From CBDCNP01 sp965222425 (lineage in GTDB: Bacteria > Acidobacteriota > Vicinamibacteria > Marinacidobacterales > DATDRI01), in NCBI GenBank assembly GCA_965222425.1, contig CBDCTW010000018.1:434001-498000 (forward strand): a stretch of DNA of 64,000 nucleotides, written 5' to 3'. Under the pieces are notes generated by a model. It was given only the letters and a program-made list of their open reading frames with translations. It was not told the origin of the DNA and searched no databases. Below are positions 25,559-33,544 of this stretch, in pieces (within the stretch, counting starts at the first letter, position 1; the number at the start of each line of letters is the position of its first letter). The translations under genes and the position numbers were made by a program.

Positions 25559-26011
25559 CTTCGGAGTTTCCTCCAACAGGGTGCGGGTCATTTCCTGCCC
25601 GTGCTCGAGCACTTCCTCCAGACGGCTTTGGAAGTGGATGCGGTTTGCCAACTCCGCTAGTGGCCCGAGGGGCAGCTCGTACTCGATGATGTCGGTAATG
25701 CGCGTCCCGGACCCCTCCGGGACGAACACGTGAGCGTGACGGTAATTACGAAAAGGCCCCTCTGTCTGAACGTCCACGAACTGCGAAGGGGATTCGTACT
25801 CGACGATCTCACCGGTCCAGTCAAACCGCAAGGGACCGACGAACATCGCGTACTTCAAAACGGCACCTTGCTTCAGGCTCTTCGGCACCTCGACGATGTC
25901 GATGCGAAGATAGGGAGGGAGGATCTTGAGCAGGTTGCGTGGATCGTCGTGGAATTGGAAGACTAGCTCGGTCGGACTATTGATTAGGGTTGTACGCTCG
26001 ACTCGACTCAT
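25547..26011 (-). CDS. SRPBCC-family (START-like) protein
   Basis: 154 residues in a helix-grip layout: SPTELVFQFHDDPRNLLKILPPYL, FDWTGEIVEYESPSQFVDVQ, GSGTRITDIIEYELPLG and a long C-terminal helix. The fold binds hydrophobic ligands, and related CoxG-like or polyketide-cyclase-like proteins are common. It is a paralogue of the next gene, with which it overlaps by 4 bp; the pair probably arose by tandem duplication. Ligand unknown. Confidence 0.8.
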   Translation of the reverse strand: MSRVERTTLINSPTELVFQFHDDPRNLLKILPPYLRIDIVEVPKSLKQGAVLKYAMFVGPLRFDWTGEIVEYESPSQFVDVQTEGPFRNYRHAHVFVPEGSGTRITDIIEYELPLGPLAELANRIHFQSRLEEVLEHGQEMTRTLLEETPKSKG

Positions 26012-26496
26012 GGCCGGTCGGCCTCCCCTCGTTCCAGTGCCGCCCTCACGTTTTCCAATCCAGCGTGGACGAGCTCTTCGAGCTTCTCTCGTACATAGAG
26101 CCTGTGGGCGACCGAACTGACAAGTCCGTGAGGCATCCGATACTTCAAGAGCTCTCGAACGCGAGTCGACGTTCCTTCCGGCGCGAATTGATGCTCATGG
26201 CTCCATTGCAGAAATTGACCGCGGCTCTGAACGTTCACGAAGCGCTCGGGTGGTTGGTATTCCGACACCAGTGCCTCCCAGCGCAGCTCCAGTGGCCAGC
26301 CGCGAAGGCGATACCCGAAGATCGCCCCGGGTCGAAGATCTTTCGGAAGTCGTTCTAGCTCGACGCCCAACGTACTTGGCGTGACGAGCCGAAGGTTCTC
26401 CGGAGCGTCGTAGAAGCGAAAGACCTCACCGATGGGCCGCGCAATCTTGGTGCTGCCCTCGATGAGGATGCTCCCTCCATTTTTCATGGGCCCCAT
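26008..26496 (-). CDS. SRPBCC-family (START-like) protein, paralogue
   Basis: 162 residues; a second in-frame ATG at 26487 is an alternative start. Conserved blocks parallel the downstream gene: IGEVFRFYDAPENLRLVTP, LRWEALVSEYQPPERFVNVQ, HQFAPEGTSTRVRELLKYRMPHG. First gene of the two-gene unit, divergent from the transporter at 26677. Same expected fold and hydrophobic pocket; function unknown. Confidence 0.8.
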   Translation of the reverse strand: MGPMKNGGSILIEGSTKIARPIGEVFRFYDAPENLRLVTPSTLGVELERLPKDLRPGAIFGYRLRGWPLELRWEALVSEYQPPERFVNVQSRGQFLQWSHEHQFAPEGTSTRVRELLKYRMPHGLVSSVAHRLYVREKLEELVHAGLENVRAALERGEADRP

Positions 26497-26676
26497 GGGG
26501 GCCCTATCCTATGTTTGGGGGCCGTCGGAATTCAACCAGGCATCGAGTAGTGGCAGGAGTCGGGCCGCTCGGTCCACGGTTCGTTGAGTACCTGGGTGCG
26601 CAAGAATCTCGTCCGACAAAGACACGTTTCACTTCAGGTGATATGTTACGACAGGGTCACCTTATCGGGGAGACGT

Positions 26677-27291
26677 GTGACGAGCAAGAATTCAGTCGTG
26701 GTGCACCTTTCGCTCGGCGACATCATTCTGATGGGCCTCTACATTGGCGCAGAGCTGGCCGCCAACGTGACAGAGGCCAAGACGGTGCATTTGTGGGGAC
26801 TCACCGTAGACGGAGGAACGTTCATCTATGCTCTCACCTTCACTTTGCTCGATCTGTTCCACGAGAAGCAGGGTAAGAGGGGGGCACAGAAATTGGTGCT
26901 CGCGGCCGTCGCTGCCAACTTGCTTCTCGCCGCCTACGTGCATCTTACCGTACAACTTCCTTACCCGTCCTTCTACAAAGACCAGGAGATTTATCGGCAG
27001 GTGCTTGGGCCGACCCCACGCATCGTGGCCGCTAGCCTCACCACGTTCCTGCTGGCATCACTGGTCGATGCCGAGGTCTACGCATGGCTCAAGAGGAGAA
27101 TCCTTGGCCACCGCTGGCTCTGGGTTCTAGGCAGCAATGCCGTCGGGACGTTCTTGGACAGCGTCCTTTTCATCACGCTCGCCTTCTACGGTCGTGCTCC
27201 ACTACTGCCGCTCGTCATCGGCAACTTCACCGTCAAGATGGTGGTGACGGTGCTGAGCTTGCCGTTGATTTACGTCCGTGGGCGCTCGTGA
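26677..27291 (+). CDS. yhhQ: queuosine precursor transporter (YhhQ family)
   Basis: About 204 residues from a GTG at 26677 with GGGGAG just upstream. The longer ORF back to 26584 adds an improbable basic leader. The protein has about six membrane segments. The family signature VTEAKTVHLWG...GTFIYALTFTLLDLFHEKQGK, with the later SNAVGTFLDSVLFITLAFYG, identifies the VUT/YhhQ family that imports queuosine precursors (queuine, preQ1 or preQ0). No queuosine genes or preQ1-type aptamer are recognisable next to it. Confidence 0.87.
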   Translation: MTSKNSVVVHLSLGDIILMGLYIGAELAANVTEAKTVHLWGLTVDGGTFIYALTFTLLDLFHEKQGKRGAQKLVLAAVAANLLLAAYVHLTVQLPYPSFYKDQEIYRQVLGPTPRIVAASLTTFLLASLVDAEVYAWLKRRILGHRWLWVLGSNAVGTFLDSVLFITLAFYGRAPLLPLVIGNFTVKMVVTVLSLPLIYVRGRS

Positions 27292-27368
27292 TAGGATCAC
27301 CTGGGTGTTCCCCTGGGCGTTCCAAAGAAGCACCCAAGTAGGCCTGTGACAACTTAGCGGAGGCTAAG

Positions 27369-27569
27369 ATGCTCTTACCACTGGTGTTTGGACCGCTCGG
27401 CATACCCGAGCTCCTAATCATCCTCTTTATCGTCTTTCTGATCTTCGGTGCGAACAAGCTTCCCCAACTCGGCGCTGGTTTGGGAGAGGGGATCAAGAAC
27501 TTCAAGAAATCCATCAAGGGAGATAGCGAAGAGACTCTACCCAAAGACTCGAACGAAAAGGAAGATTAG
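27369..27569 (+). CDS. tatA: Sec-independent (twin-arginine) translocase subunit TatA/E
   Basis: 66 residues, ribosome-binding site GCGGAGG. One N-terminal membrane helix (GIPELLIILFIVFLIFG), the conserved FG hinge, the amphipathic helix NKLPQLGAGLGEGIKNFKKSI and an acidic tail are exactly TatA/E. It forms the pore-like assembly that exports folded proteins. tatB/tatC are not in the window; orphan tatA genes are common. Confidence 0.95.
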   Translation: MLLPLVFGPLGIPELLIILFIVFLIFGANKLPQLGAGLGEGIKNFKKSIKGDSEETLPKDSNEKED

Positions 27570-27730
27570 CCGCCCCGCCGAGTCTCTATCGACGGTATCG
27601 CTTCCCTTACTGCGCAGCGTCCGTAATGACTAGTGGGTTCGTGCGTTCGTCGAAGGCGACCCCCCGCGGGGAGACAGGGATCTCTCAAGAATCGGAGCGA
27701 GGTCGCGCGCGGGCGTAATCATGGACACCG

Positions 27731-28465
27731 TCACAAATTCACCTCCTGGCCGTCGTCTGCCAATTCGAAGCGAAGCTGGGAGCGCCGGCTGAGAACGTCC
27801 TCCCCCGCATGTAACAAGAGCGTCCGCTTCGCACCGATCTCACTGCGGTGTTCTTCTAGCTCTTTATAGGACATGTGAAATTCGATCTTTTCCTCATAGG
27901 ACGAGCACTCGCAAATGAAAAGGTCTGCCCCCTGTGTTTGATGGGCAAGCTCATCCGTCCACTCGGTATCGCCGGAGTAGACCACGGTGCGTCCGTTCAA
28001 GCTCAGTCGGTAGCCGAACGCTATACCTTGTGGGAAATGGCGTACCGGAAACGCCGTCGCGGCCAGGTTGCCCCACCGATCGATTTCTCCTGCCCTCATC
28101 TCGCGAAAGATCAAATCGTAATTTCGTGGCTTCGCCTCGAGTCCTGGAAAGAGAAGGGAAACGGCTTGCGCGATCTTTTTCTCGGTGCCATCGGGCCCCA
28201 CGATCGTAAGCTCGCGGTCACGGGCCTGCTGGTACTGGAACTCGAGCAAGAGGAACGGTACCCCCGAGAAGTGATCCCCGTGATGATGGCTGATGAATAC
28301 CAAATCGATTGACGCCGGCGACTCATCCAAAAGCTTCATCATTCGAAGGGCGGAAGGGCCACAGTCGAGGAGCATACCCATCTCTTCGGACTGAACGAGG
28401 ATGGAGATCGGATTTCGGCCGCCACTCCCGAAGGCATTTCCCGTTCCTAGGAAGAGGACTTTCAA
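27731..28465 (-). CDS. MBL-fold metallohydrolase (RNase Z/phosphodiesterase-like)
   Basis: 244 residues. Metal-binding residues are in FISHHHGDHFSGVPFLLLEF, VYSGDTEWTDEL and the terminal LLLHAGEDV. The opening FLGTGNAFGSGGRNPISILVQ is that of the ElaC/RNase Z-like branch. It lacks the long flexible arm of true tRNase Z, so a general phosphodiesterase or lactonase role is as likely. Downstream neighbour of the SPOR/NAGPA gene on the same strand. Confidence 0.87.
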   Translation of the reverse strand: MKVLFLGTGNAFGSGGRNPISILVQSEEMGMLLDCGPSALRMMKLLDESPASIDLVFISHHHGDHFSGVPFLLLEFQYQQARDRELTIVGPDGTEKKIAQAVSLLFPGLEAKPRNYDLIFREMRAGEIDRWGNLAATAFPVRHFPQGIAFGYRLSLNGRTVVYSGDTEWTDELAHQTQGADLFICECSSYEEKIEFHMSYKELEEHRSEIGAKRTLLLHAGEDVLSRRSQLRFELADDGQEVNL

Positions 28466-28484
28466 TTAGAGCTCCGCTTGCGAT

Positions 28485-29918
28485 TTAGGACTGGGGTTTG
28501 GAGTTACGAGGAAAAAGGAGGATCGAGTCCGCATTTTGTCGCTCGCCGGTTGGATCGGACGGTGAGTTCACCAGCCGGTCGCGCACTACCATCGCCGTGG
28601 ACCCGCCGCCATCTAGGGTTATTGCAGAAACCGCACCGAGCTCGATGAACAGATCGGTGAACTCGGAGAGCGTCATCCCGACGCTCGTTTGGGATTGGCG
28701 GCCGTCGACGGTGACGAACAGCAGCGTTCCGTCGTCTCGTACTCCAACACCAGTCCGCGGGTGACGAGAGTCGTAGAAGACTTGGGATATAGATTCGGTC
28801 TCTGGGTCTTCGACCCGCTTCGCTTCGGAAAGAAGCAGAGGCCCTCCGCCGATTATCGACGTCGCCTCATTCCAGCTTCTTCGCTGCTCGGGTCGGGATG
28901 GCAGGAGAGAAAGGTCGAGAGTGAGGTTGTGACCGACTTGGAATCGGTGGAGCAACTCCACGGCTCGCGAATTCGAAAGGGAAATGACCAATCCCGTTCG
29001 TGGTATGACGGAGCTTCCACTCTCCGACCTGATCTCTACGATGCGGTTTTCGTGCACCACGATTTCCGCGCCACCCGGTGGGGTAAGAGTTGTTCGATGG
29101 AACTCCGGCGTGTAGAGGATGATTTTCTTGCGCCCTCGGCGGCGATTGAGACCGTCCAGTTTCTGGCGCGTGCCGTTTTCGAAGACCAGCTCTCCCCGAA
29201 AACGAAGTCTCCCGAACAGAAAGTGAGTCCTCCCTTCGCTAGCCAAAATGCCCAAAGCCGCGCGCCCCCGATCCGGCTCGGAGAGGAGTGCACCTTCCAC
29301 CTGAAGCACAGCGAGAGCGTCACCTTGGAGGATTCCAGTCCGCAGGTAGTGACCACCGTTGATGGCGGCGATGGCGCCGCGTCGGCGGGCAAGACCACTC
29401 GTTGTCTCGAGCCCGATGGCCGCGTCGTAGGCGTGGGCAACTTGCACCCGAGTTTGATTTGGATCGGCCTCGAGGATGTGAATCTCCCAAGGACCGTCGG
29501 CGTTCGTCACGTCCTGACGGTATTCCTCGATGGTCATCTCCGCGGCGAAGCCCGTTGCGCTCAGCGTCTCTCGTTGGGTCTCCGCGGTTTTTCGATCGGG
29601 AAAGGCCTCCACGCAGATGCGATAACGAAGGCCACGGTAGTGAGGCGCGGCCGCCACCCCAGCGTTTTTCAGGCGGGCAAGCATCGCATCGGCTCGGGCC
29701 TGAGAGTCGAACGAGCCGACCAGGATCCGGTACCGAACGGATGAAGATGTGCTACCACGAAGGAGCCGCGTGTGTCGGAGTCCTGGCGCTAGGAGTTCTT
29801 CGGTTCTCTTGTCGGGTGGGGACGATCCGTAAACGTCCGGAAGGCTCCAGATGGCGAGACAAACGGCGGCGAGGCAGACGAACCAAGGTACGAGAAGGAA
29901 CCGAACGACTCGGGTCAT
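28485..29918 (-). CDS. membrane protein with SPOR domain and phosphodiester glycosidase (NAGPA) domain
   Basis: About 477 residues from the ATG at 29918, which overlaps the previous stop as ATGA; a TTG at 29951 is less likely. Order: membrane anchor/signal (about 1-28), a SPOR peptidoglycan-binding domain (about 55-130: RYRILVGSFDSQARADAML ... YRICVEAFPDRKTAETQ), and a C-terminal NAGPA/DUF2233 domain. The last contains AAINGGHYLR, GVRDDGTLLFVTVDGR and ITLDGGGSTAMVV. NAGPA-like enzymes cleave phosphodiester-linked sugars such as exopolysaccharide or teichoic-type linkages. The pairing suggests action at septal or denuded peptidoglycan. Confidence 0.85.
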   Translation of the reverse strand: MTRVVRFLLVPWFVCLAAVCLAIWSLPDVYGSSPPDKRTEELLAPGLRHTRLLRGSTSSSVRYRILVGSFDSQARADAMLARLKNAGVAAAPHYRGLRYRICVEAFPDRKTAETQRETLSATGFAAEMTIEEYRQDVTNADGPWEIHILEADPNQTRVQVAHAYDAAIGLETTSGLARRRGAIAAINGGHYLRTGILQGDALAVLQVEGALLSEPDRGRAALGILASEGRTHFLFGRLRFRGELVFENGTRQKLDGLNRRRGRKKIILYTPEFHRTTLTPPGGAEIVVHENRIVEIRSESGSSVIPRTGLVISLSNSRAVELLHRFQVGHNLTLDLSLLPSRPEQRRSWNEATSIIGGGPLLLSEAKRVEDPETESISQVFYDSRHPRTGVGVRDDGTLLFVTVDGRQSQTSVGMTLSEFTDLFIELGAVSAITLDGGGSTAMVVRDRLVNSPSDPTGERQNADSILLFPRNSKPQS

Positions 29919-30220
29919 GATGAAGAGCGTGAAGGGGCGCAGTCCACGCAAAGGAACCTCGGGTCGGGACTATCGGTTATGACCACGCGGGAACAACCAG
30001 GACATTCCCTACGATCGCGTCCCAGGAAACACTCCGCTTTGCGATCCACCAATTCGGTCAGATAGCGCTTGAGCTCGCCGAGGTCTCCACCCGCGAACCA
30101 CCGGGAATCCTCGCTCGGGTCCTCGCCCGGGTGGCTGCGTTCGGAGGTCGACACCTCGATGCTATGGCCTTCGCCATCATCGGTCTGCCAGGAACTCTCG
30201 ATGCGGATCTCGATGGCCAT
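29915..30220 (-). CDS. small acidic protein with C-terminal zinc ribbon
   Basis: 101 residues, not a family I recognise. The N-terminal half is a short beta-rich region (IEIRIESSWQTDDG). The middle is LGELKRYLTELVDRK. The C-terminus has two knuckles, ECPGCSRV and FLCVDCA, a probable zinc ribbon. It overlaps the SPOR/NAGPA start by 4 bp and lies 51 bp from larE, so it may be co-expressed with both. Confidence 0.65.
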   Translation of the reverse strand: MAIEIRIESSWQTDDGEGHSIEVSTSERSHPGEDPSEDSRWFAGGDLGELKRYLTELVDRKAECFLGRDRRECPGCSRVVITDSPDPRFLCVDCAPSRSSS

Positions 30221-30271
30221 GATGTCCTTCGCCTCAAACGGAGAACCGGTTTATCGTTTCGGAAGGAGGGA

Positions 30272-31168
30272 TCATACCACCGGGAGCCGGGGCGAGGAAG
30301 GCAGCGCCTCGTTCAGGCTTCCGGTACGGTAACCTTGGAGATCGACGGTCACGAAAGTGAAGCCGAGCTCTTTGAACGTCGTCAGCAACTTTGGAACCAT
30401 GTCTGCCGACAAAGCGCGGGCGATTTCCTCGGGTGCGAACTCGAGCCGCACGAGTTGGTCGTGGTGGCGTACTCTAAAGTGACGAAATCCGAGCTCCCGC
30501 AACGCGCTCTCACCGTCTTCCACCGTCCTGAGCTTTTCGGGCGTCACAGGACTCTGATATGGGATGCGCGAGGACAGGCACGCCGAAGCTGGCTCGTCTG
30601 CGGTTGGAAGAGAGACTTGTCGAGACAGGTAGCGGATCTCCGACTTCGTCAAACCCGCTTCCTCGAGCGGGCTCCTCACGCCCAAGGCCTTTGCCGCCTG
30701 TCGTCCAGGGCGGAAGTCCTTTATATCGTCCGCGTTCGAGCCGTCAACGACGAATTCGAAGCCTCGCTCATCGGCCAAGCTCGTGAGTTGGGTGTACAGC
30801 TCGTTTCTGCAGTGAAAGCATCGGTCGCTGTTGTTTGCACGATAGGCCTCGATCTCGACCTCGCGCGTTTGGACAAAGAGGTGGCGAATACCGAATTGCG
30901 AAGCTATTCGCTTCGCCATTTGCCTCTGATAGTCGGGGTAGCTCGGGCTTTCGCCAGTGATGGCGAGGGTAGCTTCGCCGAGTGAACGGTGGGCGGCATA
31001 GGCCAAGTAGGCGCTATCCACTCCGCCGCTGAAGGCCACCATGACAGAGCCCATCTCCTTTAGGATCGACTCCAGCTTCGCGCGTTTCTCCTCCGCACGC
31101 TTCACGAAAGCCTCCGAAGGTCCCGCTGCTTTACTCGTGGTGTTGTGTGCCCTCAAATATCCCCCCAT
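30272..31168 (-). CDS. larE: LarE-family ATP-dependent sacrificial sulfur transferase
   Basis: 298 residues. The PP-loop ATPase motif MVAFSGGVDSAYLAYAA and the sacrificial-Cys region NNSDRCFHCRNELY are diagnostic, with DGSNADDIKDFRPGRQAA and EPASACLSSRIPYQ. In lactobacilli LarE donates its cysteine sulfur to the nickel-pincer cofactor, together with LarB and LarC. Those genes are not in this window. The start codon lies inside the last codons of the LysW-like gene, so translation is coupled. Many LarE homologues outside the lar operon have unknown acceptors. Confidence 0.9.
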   Translation of the reverse strand: MGGYLRAHNTTSKAAGPSEAFVKRAEEKRAKLESILKEMGSVMVAFSGGVDSAYLAYAAHRSLGEATLAITGESPSYPDYQRQMAKRIASQFGIRHLFVQTREVEIEAYRANNSDRCFHCRNELYTQLTSLADERGFEFVVDGSNADDIKDFRPGRQAAKALGVRSPLEEAGLTKSEIRYLSRQVSLPTADEPASACLSSRIPYQSPVTPEKLRTVEDGESALRELGFRHFRVRHHDQLVRLEFAPEEIARALSADMVPKLLTTFKELGFTFVTVDLQGYRTGSLNEALPSSPRLPVV

Positions 31169-31326
31169 TCCCCACCTTCGATCGGTGCCAGCTCTAGTTC
31201 AATCGGGCCGACACTCAACACTCGGAGATCCACGCCGCACTCGGGGCAGCTGATCACTTCGCCTTTGTCTACATCCAGATCATCGATTTCGATCTCGAAC
31301 TCACATTCTGGACAATCAGGAAGCAT
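31153..31326 (-). CDS. LysW-like amino-group carrier/zinc-ribbon mini-protein
   Basis: 57 residues, easily missed because of its size. MLPDCPECEFEIEI, then VISCPECGVDLRVLSVGP, then a Glu-rich tail ending EGGEWGDI. Two CPEC knuckles (C5/C8 and C27/C30) and the acidic tail match LysW/ArgW carrier proteins of the alpha-aminoadipate lysine pathway. Those proteins end EDWGE with the substrate on the terminal Glu. Here the tail is EWGDI, so the attachment residue is displaced. Overlaps larE by 16 bp; no LysX/LysZ partners are visible. Confidence 0.75.
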   Translation of the reverse strand: MLPDCPECEFEIEIDDLDVDKGEVISCPECGVDLRVLSVGPIELELAPIEGGEWGDI

Positions 31327-31398
31327 GGCCTCTCCCGTAGAGCACGACGAGACAGTCTCTGGTCAATAAATTGCGCTTCTGCGCCCACGTTCTCGGGG

Positions 31399-31425
31399 CT
31401 TGACGTACTGAGATTGAACGTCAAG
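31399..31425. promoter_or_regulatory. 8-bp inverted repeat in the leader of the lysW-like/larE operon
   Basis: CTTGACGT (31399-31406) and ACGTCAAG (31418-31425) are perfectly complementary with an 11-nt gap. It lies between the promoter at 31464-31493 and the start at 31326, in the 5' untranslated region on the minus strand. It could be an operator or a leader hairpin. Confidence 0.4.
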
Positions 31426-31463
31426 AGCTCGTCATGGATCTCCTGCCATTGGTCCGGAGCGGA

Positions 31464-31493
31464 ATTATAACAACCCTCAAAATGCCGTCGCAA
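31464..31493 (-). promoter_or_regulatory. sigma-70 promoter of the lysW-like/larE operon
   Basis: On the minus strand TTGCGA (31488-31493), 18-bp spacer, TATAAT (31464-31469), a perfect -10 box. It implies a leader of about 130 nt before the LysW-like start. Confidence 0.6.
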
Positions 31494-31662
31494 GCTTGCC
31501 ATAGTCTTTGATGCCATTTAGAATCAGTTCTTTAGATTCGACGATCCGAACGGTGAAGAGGTTGACCGAGCTAGACGACAAGGCGCGGAGCGTGCTGGAT
31601 GCGATTCTTCAAATCGCATCCGCGTTCGATCGCCATGATCTCGACACTCTGGTCGCCGCCCA

Positions 31663-33039
31663 TTACCAGGGACCGGAGTCGAGCATGATTCCCGCTGGGG
31701 TGAGCACTCGGCCGTTCCGCGGTTGGTCGGAAACGACCACACCGTGTCGACTGTGCTGGACCTGCAACGCGACCGGAGCTCCTCCGGCCACGGGGATTGT
31801 TTCCTGAAAACTCTGAAAGCTTTCCCAGACATCACCCGCCGCGTATTGCCCCGGGTTGGAGGGGTTGATCCTCTCGATGTAATGGTCTTGGACATCCGCA
31901 TAGAGCGCGGTGATTCCCCAGGCGATTCGATCGTTGTGTCCGACGAGCACCATGGGGAGACCGGGGAGACTCGCTCCTGCGACGTCGAGGCCAGCACCAG
32001 AGAGATGGATTTCATACCACACCGAGGGAATACCGAGTCCCAAGTGCGGATCGGATGCGAGGAGGGGTGCGCCGGTCGTCGATCGACTCCCTGAGATGAC
32101 CCAGGCATTGCTGGCGCCCGGCTGCAGGAAGCGATGAGCGGCGGGAGTAGACAGAGAGGCGAGCTTTCCCAAACCCCCGCCCGCTTCCGTGTCGCTCGCG
32201 CGATCCGTGGGCGGTGACGCGAGTCCAGTTAGGAGGTAAGCGGCTTCGATCCCCAAAGTTTCTGTTAGTTGTGCACGCAAGAGCTCGACCGATCCGTTCT
32301 CGGAGAGTAGAAGCGACATCCATTTGACGATCGCCAGACTGTCGGCCGCCTCCCAGGGGCGCGGCTCGATGCCGAGGATCTGGAACTCGGGCGGGAGGTT
32401 GTCCTTCTGCGCGGTCAAGTAAGCGTTCACCCCGTGCGCGTACGCATCCAGGACGCCGCGGGCCTCCGGATCGGTTCGGTCCAGCTCCGTGCGTGCGGCC
32501 AAACCCAGGCCGATGCGACGAACTCTGCGGTCGAGCCGCAGAGCGGGCTCTCCCAGAGCTTCGGCCATCGTTCCCGTGCCCATGCGGCGCGAGAGCTCCA
32601 TCTGGAACAGACGGTCTTGCGCATGAACGAAACCGGTAGCGCGAGCGATATCTTCGACACTCGTCCCGAATATGTGGGGGACGCCGGAAGGATCGCGAAG
32701 CACTTCCACGGGAGCAGAGAGACCGCTCAGCTTCAGCGAGCCGTCGATCTGAGGTAGTGATGCTTGGCCGCGGTAATACACGTAGCCACCACTGCCGAAG
32801 ACAACCAGGACGAGGATCAAGAACCCGATCTTCAGCCATAGCGGCATAGGTCCCCGGGGCGGCTTGGGGCGAGTGGGGGGCTTCTTACGTGGTAGCTTTC
32901 GTGATGGAAGCGGCGCGGCAGGGCGCTTCGGCGCGCCGGGTTTGCGAGGTGGCGGAAGCTTTCTCGATCCGCCGGGAGGACGTGGTGGCCGGGGCCCTCG
33001 GCCGACGGGGTTCCGGAGTGGTCTTGGGGCGGGGCTCAT
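31663..33039 (-). pseudogene. penicillin acylase family protein, truncated beta chain
   Basis: 458 residues from the ATG at 33039; intact Ntn-hydrolase penicillin acylases have about 750-800. A Pro/Arg-rich cytoplasmic tail (about 1-70) and a membrane anchor (about 71-92) precede the alpha chain (VEVLRDPSGVPHIFG, FVHAQDRLFQMELSRRMGTG). The beta chain begins at the autocatalytic Ser in GASNAWVISGSRSTTGAPLLASDPHLGL. The frame ends with a TAA at DSGPW, and no continuation is found in other frames, so about 300 residues of the beta chain are missing. It follows moaC by 8 bp. Confidence 0.8.
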
Positions 33040-33047
33040 CTGTCGTC

Positions 33048-33539
33048 TCACTCTGCGTCCTGCCGTACGTAGAGTCCGCTTCGTCCACCCGACTTTCTGA
33101 GAAGGCGAACGTCGTCGATGACGACCGCCCGATCGACGGCCTTCACCATGTCGTAAAGCGTTAGTGCGGCAACAGAAACCGCAGTGAGTGCTTCCATCTC
33201 GACTCCTGTCTTCGCGTTCGTGCGCACGGAGGCCTCGATCTCGAAGCCGCTCCCGATATCTCGAATCTCGATCTCTACGTGCTCCAGGGGCAGCGCATGA
33301 CAAAGCGGAATCAACTCAGAAGTTTTCTTCGCCGCTATGATGCCGGCCAAGCGGGCGGTCTCCTGGACGTTGCCTTTGGCGATTTGCCCTTTTCTCACTT
33401 TGTCCATTGCCTCGGGAGATACACGGACCGTGCCCGCTGCCACCGCCTCGCGCCGGGAAACGGCTTTGTCTCCTACGTCCACCATGCGGACACCGCCGGT
33501 CGGGGAAACATGGGTTAGTTTGCTTGTGCGCCGTGCCAT
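33048..33539 (-). CDS. moaC: cyclic pyranopterin monophosphate synthase MoaC
   Basis: 163 residues from the ATG at 33539; a longer upstream frame is an artefact of moeA overlap. It converts 3',8-cyclo-7,8-dihydro-GTP to cPMP in molybdopterin synthesis. Signature: THVSPTGGVRMVDVGDK, AGIIAAKKTSELIPLCHALPL, VRTNAKTGVEMEALTAVSVAALTLYDMVKA. It follows moeA by 5 bp. Confidence 0.95.
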   Translation of the reverse strand: MARRTSKLTHVSPTGGVRMVDVGDKAVSRREAVAAGTVRVSPEAMDKVRKGQIAKGNVQETARLAGIIAAKKTSELIPLCHALPLEHVEIEIRDIGSGFEIEASVRTNAKTGVEMEALTAVSVAALTLYDMVKAVDRAVVIDDVRLLRKSGGRSGLYVRQDAE

Positions 33540-33544
33540 CGGTC

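Noticed and set aside
31508..31807. 99-codon plus-strand frame opposite the penicillin acylase end
   Set aside because: Antisense to clear acylase coding sequence, no ribosome-binding site and no domain.
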